Shown here: one piece after another, positions 8,548-17,035 of the stretch
How positions within the stretch are numbered: position 1 is the stretch's first letter
Layout of the letters: every line of letters starts with the position of its first letter
Program-made: the position numbers and the translations under genes
Source: Flagellimonas sp. MMG031
GTDB taxonomy: Bacteria > Bacteroidota > Bacteroidia > Flavobacteriales > Flavobacteriaceae
Direction: 5' to 3'
Length of the DNA stretch: 64,000 bases
NCBI RefSeq assembly: GCF_040112705.1
Contig: NZ_CP157804.1
Coordinates: 808,501 to 872,500, forward strand
Notes under the pieces: model-generated
Told to the model about the DNA's origin: nothing
The model's input: only the letters and a program-made list of their open reading frames with translations
Databases searched by the model: none

Positions 8548-9804
8548 ATGAATAGTAAGATCAAACTCCAGCTCTCCTTTATGATGTTCCTCGAATTTTT
8601 TATCTGGGGAGGTTGGTTTGTTACCTTAGGAATATATCTGCCGAATACCTTGGGCGCCAGCGGCAGTGAAACGGCCCTTGCGTACTCTAGCCAATCGTGG
8701 GGAGCGATTATTGCCCCGTTCATTATCGGGCTTATAGCAGATAGGTACTTTAACGCAGAGCGCATTTTGGGTGTGCTCCATTTAATAGGGGCCTTCCTTA
8801 TGTACCAAATGGCATCGGCCGACGATATTTCCATATTTGTGCCTTATGTTTTTGGTTATATGATTGCCTACATGCCCACATTGGCTTTGGTCAACTCGGT
8901 TTCGTTCAACCAAATGAAGGACCCGTCCAAAGAGTTTGCCTTTATCCGTGTGTTCGGTACCATTGGTTGGATCATCGCAGGTTTGGTCTTTATCAGTTTG
9001 ATATTTCAATGGGATTCGCCTGAAAATATAGCCAACGGAGCACTTAGGAATACCTTTATCATGACAGCCATTGCGTCGGGTATTTTGGGAGTGTTCAGTT
9101 TTACCCTTCCAAAGACACCTCCAAAGGTGGACAAAGAAGAGAAAGTGTCCATTTCGGAAATATTGGGTCTCGATGCATTGAAACTTCTAAACGATAGGAA
9201 CTATTTGATTTTCTTCATAGCCTCCGTTTTGATATGTATCCCGCTTGGGTTCTACTATCAGCATGCGGGTCAATATCTAGGGGAGATCGGAGCCTCCATC
9301 AATCTGGCAGGGTCGGAAATAGGACCCGCCGGAATGATGACCATAGGGCAGATATCCGAGGTTCTCTTCATGCTGTTATTGCCCTTTTTCTTTAAAAAAT
9401 TCGGATTTAAAAAAACCATTTTGGTGGGAATGATCGCTTGGCTTGTGCGATACGTACTGTTTGCCTACGGGAACACAGGTGAGTTGGTATTTATGCTCAT
9501 TATCGGGATTGCCTTGCACGGTATCTGTTATGACTTTTTCTTTGTGTCCGGTCAAATTTATACCGATACCAAAGCAGGTGAAAAATATAAAAGTGCCGCA
9601 CAAGGATTGATTACACTGGCTACATACGGTATGGGGATGCTGATCGGATTCTGGGTGGCAGGTCAAATTGTGGATACCTATCAACTGCCCGATAATACCC
9701 ACGATTGGGTAAGCGTGTGGAGATTCCCAGCTATCTTTGCCCTTGCGGTCGGAATTCTTTTTGCCGTACTTTTTAAAAATGAAAAAGTAGAATATAAATC
9801 TTAG
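8548..9804 (+). CDS. MFS permease of the nucleoside:proton symporter (NupG-like) family
   Basis: A 418-residue protein with about twelve membrane helices and the characteristic start LSFMMFLEFFIWGGWFVTLG of NupG/XapB-like symporters. In Bacteroidota these proteins often sit in sugar loci, so the name nucleoside permease may not describe the true cargo. It is the first of two different MFS permeases in this operon. Inner-membrane uptake of the oxidised or rearranged sugar released in the periplasm is a reasonable inference. Confidence 0.85.
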   Translation: MNSKIKLQLSFMMFLEFFIWGGWFVTLGIYLPNTLGASGSETALAYSSQSWGAIIAPFIIGLIADRYFNAERILGVLHLIGAFLMYQMASADDISIFVPYVFGYMIAYMPTLALVNSVSFNQMKDPSKEFAFIRVFGTIGWIIAGLVFISLIFQWDSPENIANGALRNTFIMTAIASGILGVFSFTLPKTPPKVDKEEKVSISEILGLDALKLLNDRNYLIFFIASVLICIPLGFYYQHAGQYLGEIGASINLAGSEIGPAGMMTIGQISEVLFMLLLPFFFKKFGFKKTILVGMIAWLVRYVLFAYGNTGELVFMLIIGIALHGICYDFFFVSGQIYTDTKAGEKYKSAAQGLITLATYGMGMLIGFWVAGQIVDTYQLPDNTHDWVSVWRFPAIFALAVGILFAVLFKNEKVEYKS

Positions 9805-9831
9805 GTACAACCAAAACCAACTAACTCAAAC

Positions 9832-11070
9832 ATGAAAAATGTAAACAAGAACCAGCTTTTTATAGCGGCCTGTATTTCACTCGTCGTTACATCCATGACC
9901 TTTGCCATTCGGGCCGGTATTTTGACCCAGCTGGGGGAAGAATTTGAACTTTCTAACCAGCAATTGGGTTGGATCAACAGTATGGCCTTTTTTGGATTTC
10001 CGATTGCCATGATCTTCGGAGGTCTGCTCTATAATAAGGTTGGAGCCCGCAAACTGATGGTGGCCGCCTTTGTATGCCATTTATTGGGCTTGGTGCTCAC
10101 TATTGTGGCCGGAGGTTTCTGGACACTTATTATTTCAACCTTCTTTATTGGTTTTGCCAATGGTTCTGTGGAAGCTGCCTGTAACCCTATGATAGCTGAC
10201 ATGTACACCAAAAACCGTACGGCGATGCTCAACAAATTTCACGTTTGGTTCCCTGGAGGTATCGTGATCGGTTCCTTGATCTCCAAGTTCATGACCGATT
10301 TTGGAATGGGCTGGCAATTGCAGATCGGGGTCATGTTGATTCCTACGTTCATTTACGGTTATATGTTCTTTAAACAGCAATTCCCCGAAAGCGAACATAT
10401 CGAAACAGATACTACAAAAAATATCAAAGGTCTTGCCGATCCCTTGTTCATCTTTATCCTGATTTGTATGACCCTTACGGCCATATCCGAATTTGGGCCA
10501 CAGCAATGGGTGGAGCGTATCCTTGGAAACTCGGGGGCAAGCCCCATGTTGGTGCTTGCCATGGTAACGGGCATTATGGCCATTGGCCGATATTTTGCCG
10601 GGCCCATTGTACATCGCATCAATCCCATTGGTGTATTGCTTATGTCTGCCGTAGTGACTACCGCCGCGGTATATAGTATGAGCATTGCCGAAGGATCCAT
10701 GATATATTTGGCCGCCATTTTATTTGCTTTGGGAGTTTGTTATTTTTGGCCTACCATGATCGGGTTTACCTCCGAATATCTGCCCAAAACAGGTGCTTTG
10801 GGAATGTCGCTGGTAGGTGGAGCGGGCATGTTCGCCACCTCCATTTGGCAACCGGTGATCGGAGGATGGCTGGACACCGCAAAAAATGAGGCATTGGCCT
10901 CTGGTTTGGCCGATCAAGTGGCCGAACTTACCGCCGGAAAGGCGACCTTGGGGAAAATGATGTTTTTCCCGCTCGCTGTAGCCGTGCTGTTCTTCATTTT
11001 ATTCCTTTTACGAAAAAAGCTTGAAGAGCGAAGAGTGCCACAAGGACATGCAACGGAAGAAATTGTTTAA
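9832..11070 (+). CDS. MFS transporter, probable sugar uptake
   Basis: A 412-residue MFS_1 permease with about twelve membrane helices. It shows the loop motif GGLLYNKVGARKLM between helices 2 and 3 and a highly charged C-terminal tail. It begins 27 bp after the first permease and ends 19 bp before the Gfo/Idh/MocA gene. The sequence does not reveal the substrate. Its place between a first permease and a cytoplasmic sugar dehydrogenase suggests sugar or keto-sugar import. Confidence 0.85.
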   Translation: MKNVNKNQLFIAACISLVVTSMTFAIRAGILTQLGEEFELSNQQLGWINSMAFFGFPIAMIFGGLLYNKVGARKLMVAAFVCHLLGLVLTIVAGGFWTLIISTFFIGFANGSVEAACNPMIADMYTKNRTAMLNKFHVWFPGGIVIGSLISKFMTDFGMGWQLQIGVMLIPTFIYGYMFFKQQFPESEHIETDTTKNIKGLADPLFIFILICMTLTAISEFGPQQWVERILGNSGASPMLVLAMVTGIMAIGRYFAGPIVHRINPIGVLLMSAVVTTAAVYSMSIAEGSMIYLAAILFALGVCYFWPTMIGFTSEYLPKTGALGMSLVGGAGMFATSIWQPVIGGWLDTAKNEALASGLADQVAELTAGKATLGKMMFFPLAVAVLFFILFLLRKKLEERRVPQGHATEEIV

Positions 11071-11089
11071 TAAATATAAAGATTAGAAA

Positions 11090-12226
11090 ATGCCGAAAAA
11101 GATTAGACTAGGAATTCTTGGAGGAGGAGGGGATTCTCTTATCGGGGTGCTGCACAGGGTCGCATCCTTCATCAATGACAACTACGAAATAGTGGGAGCG
11201 GTCTTCAATCCAGATCACGAGGACAGCATCGCCTTTGCCAAGGAGATAGACATACCTACCAACCGTATCTATAAAGATTTTGATACGCTGGTCGAAGAGG
11301 AAATGAAGTTGCCGGAAGATGAGCGTATTCAGGTATGCTCCATCCTTACACCGAACTTCCTTCATTTTCCCATGGCAAAGAAGCTGTTGGACCACGGGTT
11401 TCATGTCATTTGTGAAAAACCGATGACCACCACCTACGAAGAAGCCAAAATTCTACGGGATACCCTTAAAAAGGCCGGGACCGTATTCGCGGTGACCCAT
11501 ACCTATACCGGTTATCCTATGGTGCGCCAAATGAGGGAGATGATCAAGGAAGGCGTTATCGGAAAAGTGCACAAGGTCGATGCCCAATATTATCAGGGTT
11601 GGATGAACCCCATTATCCACGACAAGGAAAAAAGAGGCAGTGTATGGAGGTTGGACCCCAAAAAAGCAGGTATCAGTTCCTGTATGGGAGACATTGGGGT
11701 ACATGCCTTTAACCTGATAGAGTTCACCACTGGATTGCAAGTGCAATCCCTTTTGTGCGACTTCAATTATGTTTATGATGACAATGTGATGGATATGGAC
11801 GGAACGGCCCTTATCCGTTTGGACAAGAATGTAAAAGGCGTCATTCGGGCGAGTCAAGTGGCCACTGGTGAAGAAAACAACCTTACTATTGCCATTTACG
11901 GTCAAAAAGGAGGCTTGAAATGGGAACAGGAAAACCCAAACTATCTGTACAGGCTGAACGACCCCGAACCATTACAGGTATATAAACCGGGACATCAATA
12001 CAACTCAGCATTGTCATTGGACGGTACTAAACTGCCACCGGGACACCCAGAAGGTATTTTTGATGCCATGGCCAATATTTATCTTGGCGTGGCAAAGGCC
12101 ATTCGTGGCGAAGAGTACAATAGTGGCGAATTCCCTACCATGACGGACGGGGTTAGAGGCCTTAATTTTATTGAGAATACTGTGGCCTCCCACAAACAAG
12201 GAAATATTTGGGTAGACATGGATTGA
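11090..12226 (+). CDS. Gfo/Idh/MocA family oxidoreductase
   Basis: A 378-residue NAD(P)-dependent dehydrogenase. The Rossmann start GILGGGGDSLIGVLHRVA is slightly longer than the usual GxGxxG. CEKPM holds the conserved catalytic lysine, and GDIGVHAFNL holds the usual Asp/His pair. It has no signal peptide, so it is cytoplasmic. In 3-keto sugar pathways such enzymes interconvert 3-keto sugars and hydroxyl sugars, so it could reduce an imported 3-keto sugar. It is the last gene of the first rightward run and is followed by a hairpin at 12274. Confidence 0.9.
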   Translation: MPKKIRLGILGGGGDSLIGVLHRVASFINDNYEIVGAVFNPDHEDSIAFAKEIDIPTNRIYKDFDTLVEEEMKLPEDERIQVCSILTPNFLHFPMAKKLLDHGFHVICEKPMTTTYEEAKILRDTLKKAGTVFAVTHTYTGYPMVRQMREMIKEGVIGKVHKVDAQYYQGWMNPIIHDKEKRGSVWRLDPKKAGISSCMGDIGVHAFNLIEFTTGLQVQSLLCDFNYVYDDNVMDMDGTALIRLDKNVKGVIRASQVATGEENNLTIAIYGQKGGLKWEQENPNYLYRLNDPEPLQVYKPGHQYNSALSLDGTKLPPGHPEGIFDAMANIYLGVAKAIRGEEYNSGEFPTMTDGVRGLNFIENTVASHKQGNIWVDMD

Positions 12227-12273
12227 TTTCCGTTTACCTGAGCAATATGGCTGTTTGAAAAAAGAGTAGTAAA

Positions 12274-12309
12274 CCTGAAAAAAGTTGAGGTTGAAGAACT
12301 TGTTTCAGG
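12274..12309. terminator. Long hairpin between convergent genes
   Basis: CCTGAAAAAAGTT (12274-12286) pairs with AACTTGTTTCAGG (12297-12309) with one mismatch around a 10-nt loop. It sits between the Gfo/Idh/MocA stop and the stop of the convergent ASCH gene. The T run after it is weak in either direction, so termination is probable rather than certain. Confidence 0.45.
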
Positions 12310-12315
12310 CAGCCA

Positions 12316-12780
12316 TTACTTTTTAAAGAGCATTTCAAACTGTTCGAAAACCACGATCATACTCTCTTTGGGAGTTTTGTCGAATTGGGCAAGCTCACGC
12401 GTAAAGTTGTCCCAATGCACCTTTTTCCAGTGTTCGAGGCTTTTATCGCCAACACCTTCCAAACGCGCGTGTTCCTCTCTTACGCTGAAGTACGGGAGCA
12501 GTTTAACTGCAGTGGTGCGAATCACGCACTTGGCCTTTCCTTCCCAATCGGTCACCACGGCAAAATCTCCGATTTTGGGGAGTGGTTTCCCTTTTAATTG
12601 TAAAACTTGTAAGGAATGGGACGTTGCTCTTTTGGTCTCTTTACAGACCAAATCGGCACATAGGTTGGCATCTTTCTCGTTGTCGCCAAAGTGAATGACT
12701 TTAGGGGCATCCTCGGAGGCAAATTCCAAATGGGCATCCAAAAAATCGCCCCACAGATTTCGGGCAGAAGCATTATCCAT
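12316..12780 (-). CDS. ASCH domain protein
   Basis: A 154-residue soluble protein with the ASCH fold, an RNA-binding-like beta barrel related to PUA. Visible family features are the start LWGDFLDAHLEF, the GDFAVVTDWEGKAKCVIRTTAVKLLPY core and the C-terminal MIVVFEQFEML. Related ASCH proteins include RNA-binding proteins and amidohydrolases such as YqfB. It lies opposite to, and interrupts, the rightward sugar genes. A link to that pathway is not supported. Confidence 0.8.
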   Translation of the reverse strand: MDNASARNLWGDFLDAHLEFASEDAPKVIHFGDNEKDANLCADLVCKETKRATSHSLQVLQLKGKPLPKIGDFAVVTDWEGKAKCVIRTTAVKLLPYFSVREEHARLEGVGDKSLEHWKKVHWDNFTRELAQFDKTPKESMIVVFEQFEMLFKK

Positions 12781-12943
12781 AAGTAGTGTTTAAAAAAAAA
12801 TGGTTAGCTGTTTTAATTGTTAACGAATTCCTATCTTTAGGTCTTAACCACATGAGACGTAAAAATAGCATAGTTTTTTTCTTAAATATAGAAGATAAAT
12901 CCCAATTTGTTTGGGGTTATCGAATCCCTTAAAATTAATTTCA

Positions 12944-13996
12944 ATGAAAACAATCAAAGGACCAGCAGTGTTCTTAGCGCAGTTCGTGGACAGTCAACCT
13001 CCGTTCAATACCTTGGACGGCATGTGTAAATGGGCCTCCGATTTAGGCTATAAAGGCATTCAGATTCCCACATGGGAATCGTTCCTCATAGATTTGGACA
13101 AGGCTGCCGAAAGTCAGGATTATTGCGATGAACTCAAAGGCAAGATCAATTCCTATGGATTGGAAATCACCGAGCTATCCACCCATTTGCAAGGGCAGTT
13201 GGTTGCCGTTCATCCAGCGTACGATATCATGTTCGATAATTTTGCTCCCAAGGAACTGCACGGAAAGCCCAAGGAACGTACCAAATGGGCCGTGGAAACC
13301 GTAAAAAAAGCAGCTACCGCCAGCCGAAGACTGGGGCTCAAGGCACACGCCACCTTTTCCGGTTCTTTGCTCTGGCACACCGCACACCCATGGCCACAGC
13401 GTCCAGCAGGCTTGGTAGAAATGGGATTTGAGGAATTGGCCAAAAGATGGATGCCCATTTTGGACCATTTTGATAAAGAAGGCGTGGATGTTTGCTACGA
13501 AATACATCCCGGCGAAGACCTTCACGATGGCGATACGTTTGAACGATTTTTGGATGCGACTGGCAATCACAAGCGCGTTAATATTTTATACGACCCAAGT
13601 CACTTTGTGTTACAACAATTGGATTATATCGCCTATATCGACCACTACCATGAGTTCATCAAATCCTTTCACGTAAAAGATTCCGAATTTAACCCAACTG
13701 GCAAGAAAGGTGCCTTTGGCGGTTACAATGATTGGGGGGATAGAGCAGGAAGGTACCGTTCTTTAGGTGATGGGCAGATTGACTTTAAGACCATTTTTTC
13801 CAAACTGACCCAATACGGATGCGATGTGTGGGCCGTAATGGAGTGGGAATGCTGTATCAAGAGTCCGGAACAAGGTGCTCGCGAAGGCGCTAAATTTATT
13901 CAAGATCATATCATAGAAGCCACAACCAAAACCTTTGATGATTTCGCGGGAGCGGACATCGATAAAGAAAAACTGAAAAACATACTGGGATTATGA
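12944..13996 (+). CDS. Cytoplasmic sugar phosphate isomerase/epimerase-like TIM barrel
   Basis: A 350-residue AP-endonuclease-2-like TIM barrel without a signal peptide. The start at 12944 (MKTIKGPAVFLAQF) is preferred because an earlier in-frame start at 12911 would add eleven poorly conserved residues. Probable metal ligands lie in CYEIHPGED, YDPSHF, FHVKDSEF and VMEWECC. The gene overlaps the first DUF1080 gene by 4 bp (ATGA), so the two are translationally coupled. A role as isomerase, epimerase or hydratase on a keto sugar is inferred. Confidence 0.88.
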   Translation: MKTIKGPAVFLAQFVDSQPPFNTLDGMCKWASDLGYKGIQIPTWESFLIDLDKAAESQDYCDELKGKINSYGLEITELSTHLQGQLVAVHPAYDIMFDNFAPKELHGKPKERTKWAVETVKKAATASRRLGLKAHATFSGSLLWHTAHPWPQRPAGLVEMGFEELAKRWMPILDHFDKEGVDVCYEIHPGEDLHDGDTFERFLDATGNHKRVNILYDPSHFVLQQLDYIAYIDHYHEFIKSFHVKDSEFNPTGKKGAFGGYNDWGDRAGRYRSLGDGQIDFKTIFSKLTQYGCDVWAVMEWECCIKSPEQGAREGAKFIQDHIIEATTKTFDDFAGADIDKEKLKNILGL

Positions 13997-14739
13997 AAAA
14001 ACCATTGCTGTTCGTAGCCCTTGCCATTGCTGTTGCATGCAAGGATAAACCAAAGGAAAACAAAGAAGAAGTACAGGAAGAAATGACCGAGACCGTTGAA
14101 GAAAAAGAGTCAGAGTGGACCACACTTTTCGATGGTGAAAGCTTTGATGGCTGGCACATGTACAACGGGGGAGCCGTAACAGAACCTTGGAAATTGGAGG
14201 ATGGCGCCATGGTGTTTTATCCACCCGAAGAAAGGCCCGAAGGCACTAGTTACAACCTCGTTAGCGACCAAGAGTTTACCGACTTTGTGCTGACCTTGGA
14301 CTGGAAGATTGCCGAAGGGGGAAACAGCGGTATTTTTTGGGCCGTAAAAGAGGACGAAAAATACGGTCAACCTTATCTCACCGGACCCGAAATACAGGTG
14401 TTGGACAACGAACGCCATCCCGATGCCCAAAATGGTGATGATCGTTTGGCGGGAGCCCTTTATGATATGGTTTCACCGTCCAAGGATGTAACAAATCCTG
14501 CTGGTGAATGGAATACCGTTGAATTGATGATCAACCACAAGACCAATGAAGGACATGTAGTACTTAACGGAACCAAAATAGTGGAATTTCCCGTGCAAGG
14601 ACCTGGGTGGGATGAATTGATTGCGAATTCAAAATTTGCCGATTGGGAAGATTTCGCCGCCTTCACTACAGGCAAGATTGGACTGCAGGACCATGGTGAT
14701 ATGGTCGCTTTTAGAAACATAAAAATTAAGGAGTTATAA
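13993..14739 (+). CDS. DUF1080 lipoprotein, candidate 3-keto-glycoside lyase or 3-keto-2-hydroxyglucal hydratase
   Basis: A 248-residue lipoprotein (lipobox ending at C16) with an acidic linker and one DUF1080 (PF06439) domain of concanavalin-like fold. The domain runs from LFDGESFDGWHMY through GNSGIFWAV, GPEIQVLDNE and GEWNTVELMI to GKIGLQDHGDMVAFRNI. This family contains 3-keto-glycoside lyases and 3-keto-2-hydroxyglucal hydratases. It is coupled by a 4-bp overlap to the TIM-barrel gene before it and by a 1-bp gap to a second DUF1080 gene after it. Whether it is the lyase or the hydratase cannot be read from sequence alone. Confidence 0.88.
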   Translation: MKKPLLFVALAIAVACKDKPKENKEEVQEEMTETVEEKESEWTTLFDGESFDGWHMYNGGAVTEPWKLEDGAMVFYPPEERPEGTSYNLVSDQEFTDFVLTLDWKIAEGGNSGIFWAVKEDEKYGQPYLTGPEIQVLDNERHPDAQNGDDRLAGALYDMVSPSKDVTNPAGEWNTVELMINHKTNEGHVVLNGTKIVEFPVQGPGWDELIANSKFADWEDFAAFTTGKIGLQDHGDMVAFRNIKIKEL

Positions 14740-14740
14740 G

Positions 14741-15496
14741 ATGATGAAAACACGAAATCTTTTAATGATATTGGCCCTATTTGTTTTCGGATGGACCACA
14801 GCGCAAGAAAAGGAACCCACCACACCAGAGGAAACCGAAATATACGAACCTGTTCCTCCCAAGGTCACCCCAGGTGAAAATGGAGCCCCTCCAAGCGATG
14901 CCATTGTACTGTTTGATGGTACCTCCTTGGATAATTGGATCAGTTCCGTAGACAGCACGGCGGCAAAATGGATATTGAATGATGATGGAAGCATGACGGT
15001 GAAGGACCGCACAGGCGATATTCAGACCAAGCAAAATTTTGGGAGCGTACAGTTGCACATCGAATGGAAATCCCCGGCCGAAGTTCAGCGTGATGGGCAA
15101 AACAGAGGTAATAGCGGGGTATTTTTGAACAACTTGTATGAAGTACAGGTGTTGGACAACAACAACAACGACACTTATGTGAACGGGCAGGTGGGATCTA
15201 TTTACAAGCAACATGTGCCCTTGGCCATGGCTTCGGTACCTTCAGGCGAGTGGAACACCTATGACATCATTTACCATGCTCCCGAATTTGAAAAGGGTCA
15301 AAAGGTAAAATCAGGAACCCTTACAGTGATTCATAACGGAGTGTTGATACAGGACCATGTGGAGATCAAGGGTACCACCCCTTACATTGGATGGCCCAAA
15401 AACCCACCGCACGGAAAAGGACCTCTGCGTTTGCAGGACCACGGAGACAACAGCAGGGTAAGCTACAGAAATATATGGGTAAGGGAGTTGGACTAG
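14741..15496 (+). CDS. DUF1080 exported protein, second candidate 3-keto-glycoside lyase/hydratase
   Basis: A 251-residue protein with an ordinary signal peptide (cleavage near WTTAQ) and a DUF1080 domain: LFDGTSLDNWI, GNSGVFLNNLYEVQVLDN, GEWNTYDIIYHAP and LRLQDHGDNSRVSYRNIWV. It differs clearly from its neighbour in the central loops, which have an extra segment around FEKGQKVKSGTL. Two divergent DUF1080 proteins side by side fit a division of labour between elimination and hydration, or between substrates. Both should be periplasmic, together with the GMC dehydrogenase. Confidence 0.88.
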   Translation: MMKTRNLLMILALFVFGWTTAQEKEPTTPEETEIYEPVPPKVTPGENGAPPSDAIVLFDGTSLDNWISSVDSTAAKWILNDDGSMTVKDRTGDIQTKQNFGSVQLHIEWKSPAEVQRDGQNRGNSGVFLNNLYEVQVLDNNNNDTYVNGQVGSIYKQHVPLAMASVPSGEWNTYDIIYHAPEFEKGQKVKSGTLTVIHNGVLIQDHVEIKGTTPYIGWPKNPPHGKGPLRLQDHGDNSRVSYRNIWVRELD

Positions 15497-15553
15497 CTCC
15501 CTTGGTCCATTTTAGACGGTTATAATCAATAAGGGGCCAAAACCTATTTTGGT

Positions 15554-15561
15554 TACCTTTG
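15554..15561 (+). promoter_or_regulatory. -7 promoter element of the yicC-gmk-nadD operon
   Basis: TACCTTTG matches the TAnnTTTG consensus and lies 20 bp before the yicC start. The flanks (TTTTGG before, GCAAAA after) closely match the promoter at 162-169. Confidence 0.55.
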
Positions 15562-15581
15562 GCAAAATTTAGCAGATTTAT

Positions 15582-16439
15582 ATGATCCAGTCCATGACAG
15601 GCTACGGGAAGCACATCTTACAGCTTCCATCCAAAAAAATAACCATAGAGCTTAAATCGCTCAACAGCAAAAATCTGGACATCAATGCCAGACTCCCCCA
15701 GTTTTACCGGGAAAAGGAACTGGAATTGCGTAAAATGATCGCAGCTGCATTGGTACGGGGAAAGGTGGATTTTAACCTGTATGTTGAGATTACCGGGGAG
15801 GAAACCACGGCAGAGGTGAATCAAGGAGTGGTCAAAAACTACATGGACCAACTTTCCAAGATTGTGAAAGGCGACGAAATCAAGCTATTGGAAATGGCCC
15901 TGCGTATGCCCGATACCCTCAAAACCGAAAAAGATGCTATCGACGAAGAAGAATATAAATCGATTGTTGAAGCGATGAATGAAGCACTTTCCAACATTGT
16001 GGAGTTCAGAAATGAAGAGGGAAAGGTGTTGGAAGAGGATTTTGTAAACAGGCTGAAGAACCTAAATGAACTGTTGGAAGCGGTTAAAGCGATGGATCCC
16101 GAACGCTTGGGAACAGTGCGCGAACGCTTGGAAAAAGCAGTTGCCGACCTAAAGGTAGAATTGGATGCCAACCGGTTTGAACAAGAACTCATCTATTATC
16201 TGGAGAAATACGACATCACGGAAGAAAAAGTCCGTTTGGCCAATCACCTCAAGTATTTTGAGACCACACTGAATTCGAAGGAATCCAACGGAAAAAAATT
16301 GGGATTCATTTCTCAGGAAATCGGGAGGGAGATTAACACCATTGGATCCAAAGCGAATTATGCTCCCATGCAGCAGTTGGTGGTGCAGATGAAGGATGAA
16401 TTGGAAAAAATAAAGGAACAAATGCTCAATGTGCTATGA
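15582..16439 (+). CDS. YicC/YloC family endoribonuclease
   Basis: A 285-residue cytoplasmic protein with the family start MIQSMTGYGK and the C-terminal block GKKLGFISQEIGREINTIGSKA followed by a helical tail. YicC/YloC proteins are endoribonucleases that act on some small RNAs; in many bacteria the gene sits next to gmk, as here. The stop overlaps the gmk start by 4 bp (ATGA). The length is normal for the family. Confidence 0.93.
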   Translation: MIQSMTGYGKHILQLPSKKITIELKSLNSKNLDINARLPQFYREKELELRKMIAAALVRGKVDFNLYVEITGEETTAEVNQGVVKNYMDQLSKIVKGDEIKLLEMALRMPDTLKTEKDAIDEEEYKSIVEAMNEALSNIVEFRNEEGKVLEEDFVNRLKNLNELLEAVKAMDPERLGTVRERLEKAVADLKVELDANRFEQELIYYLEKYDITEEKVRLANHLKYFETTLNSKESNGKKLGFISQEIGREINTIGSKANYAPMQQLVVQMKDELEKIKEQMLNVL

Positions 16440-17032
16440 CGGAAGGCGGTAAACTTATTATTTTCTCGGCACCTTCGGGAAGTGGCAAGACCACCATTGT
16501 ACGCCATTTGCTGGACCAGCCCGAACTGAACCTGGCCTTTTCCATATCGGCCACCTCACGTCCGCGTAGGGGCAAGGAAAAAAACGGGGTCAACTATTAT
16601 TTTATGTCTGTTTCCCAATTTAAACGACACATCAAGGATGGTGACTTTTTGGAATGGGAAGAGGTGTACCGCGATAATTTTTACGGTACCCTAAAAAGCG
16701 AGGTGGAGCGTCTTTGGGCAGAAGGGAAGAATGTCATCTTTGATATCGATGTTTCCGGTGGATTGCGCATCAAAAAGAAGTTTCCGGATAAAACCTTGGC
16801 CGTTTTTGTGAAACCACCCAGTGTGGACGAACTAAAAATCAGACTGAAAAAAAGAAGCACCGAAAGCGACGATAAGATAAACATGAGAATAGCCAAAGCT
16901 TCCGTTGAGCTGGCCACGGCCCCACAATTTGATAAGATCATCAAGAACTATGATCTCGATGTTGCACTGGATGAGGCCCATAAATTGGTCGCCGATTTTT
17001 TAGGGGTCGAGATTCCTTCTAAAGACAACTAG
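16436..17032 (+). CDS. gmk: Guanylate kinase
   Basis: A 198-residue enzyme that phosphorylates GMP to GDP with ATP. The P-loop APSGSGKT is at 12-19, followed by SATSRPRRGKEKNGVNYYF for GMP binding and EVYRDNFYGTLKSEV. It is translationally coupled to yicC and followed 3 bp later by nadD. It is a normal housekeeping copy of full length. Confidence 0.97.
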   Translation: MTEGGKLIIFSAPSGSGKTTIVRHLLDQPELNLAFSISATSRPRRGKEKNGVNYYFMSVSQFKRHIKDGDFLEWEEVYRDNFYGTLKSEVERLWAEGKNVIFDIDVSGGLRIKKKFPDKTLAVFVKPPSVDELKIRLKKRSTESDDKINMRIAKASVELATAPQFDKIIKNYDLDVALDEAHKLVADFLGVEIPSKDN

Positions 17033-17035
17033 GCG

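Noticed and set aside
15160..15180. AAC/ACG microsatellite-like run
   Set aside because: It encodes a short Asn-rich turn inside a DUF1080 domain and is not a tandem repeat of interest.
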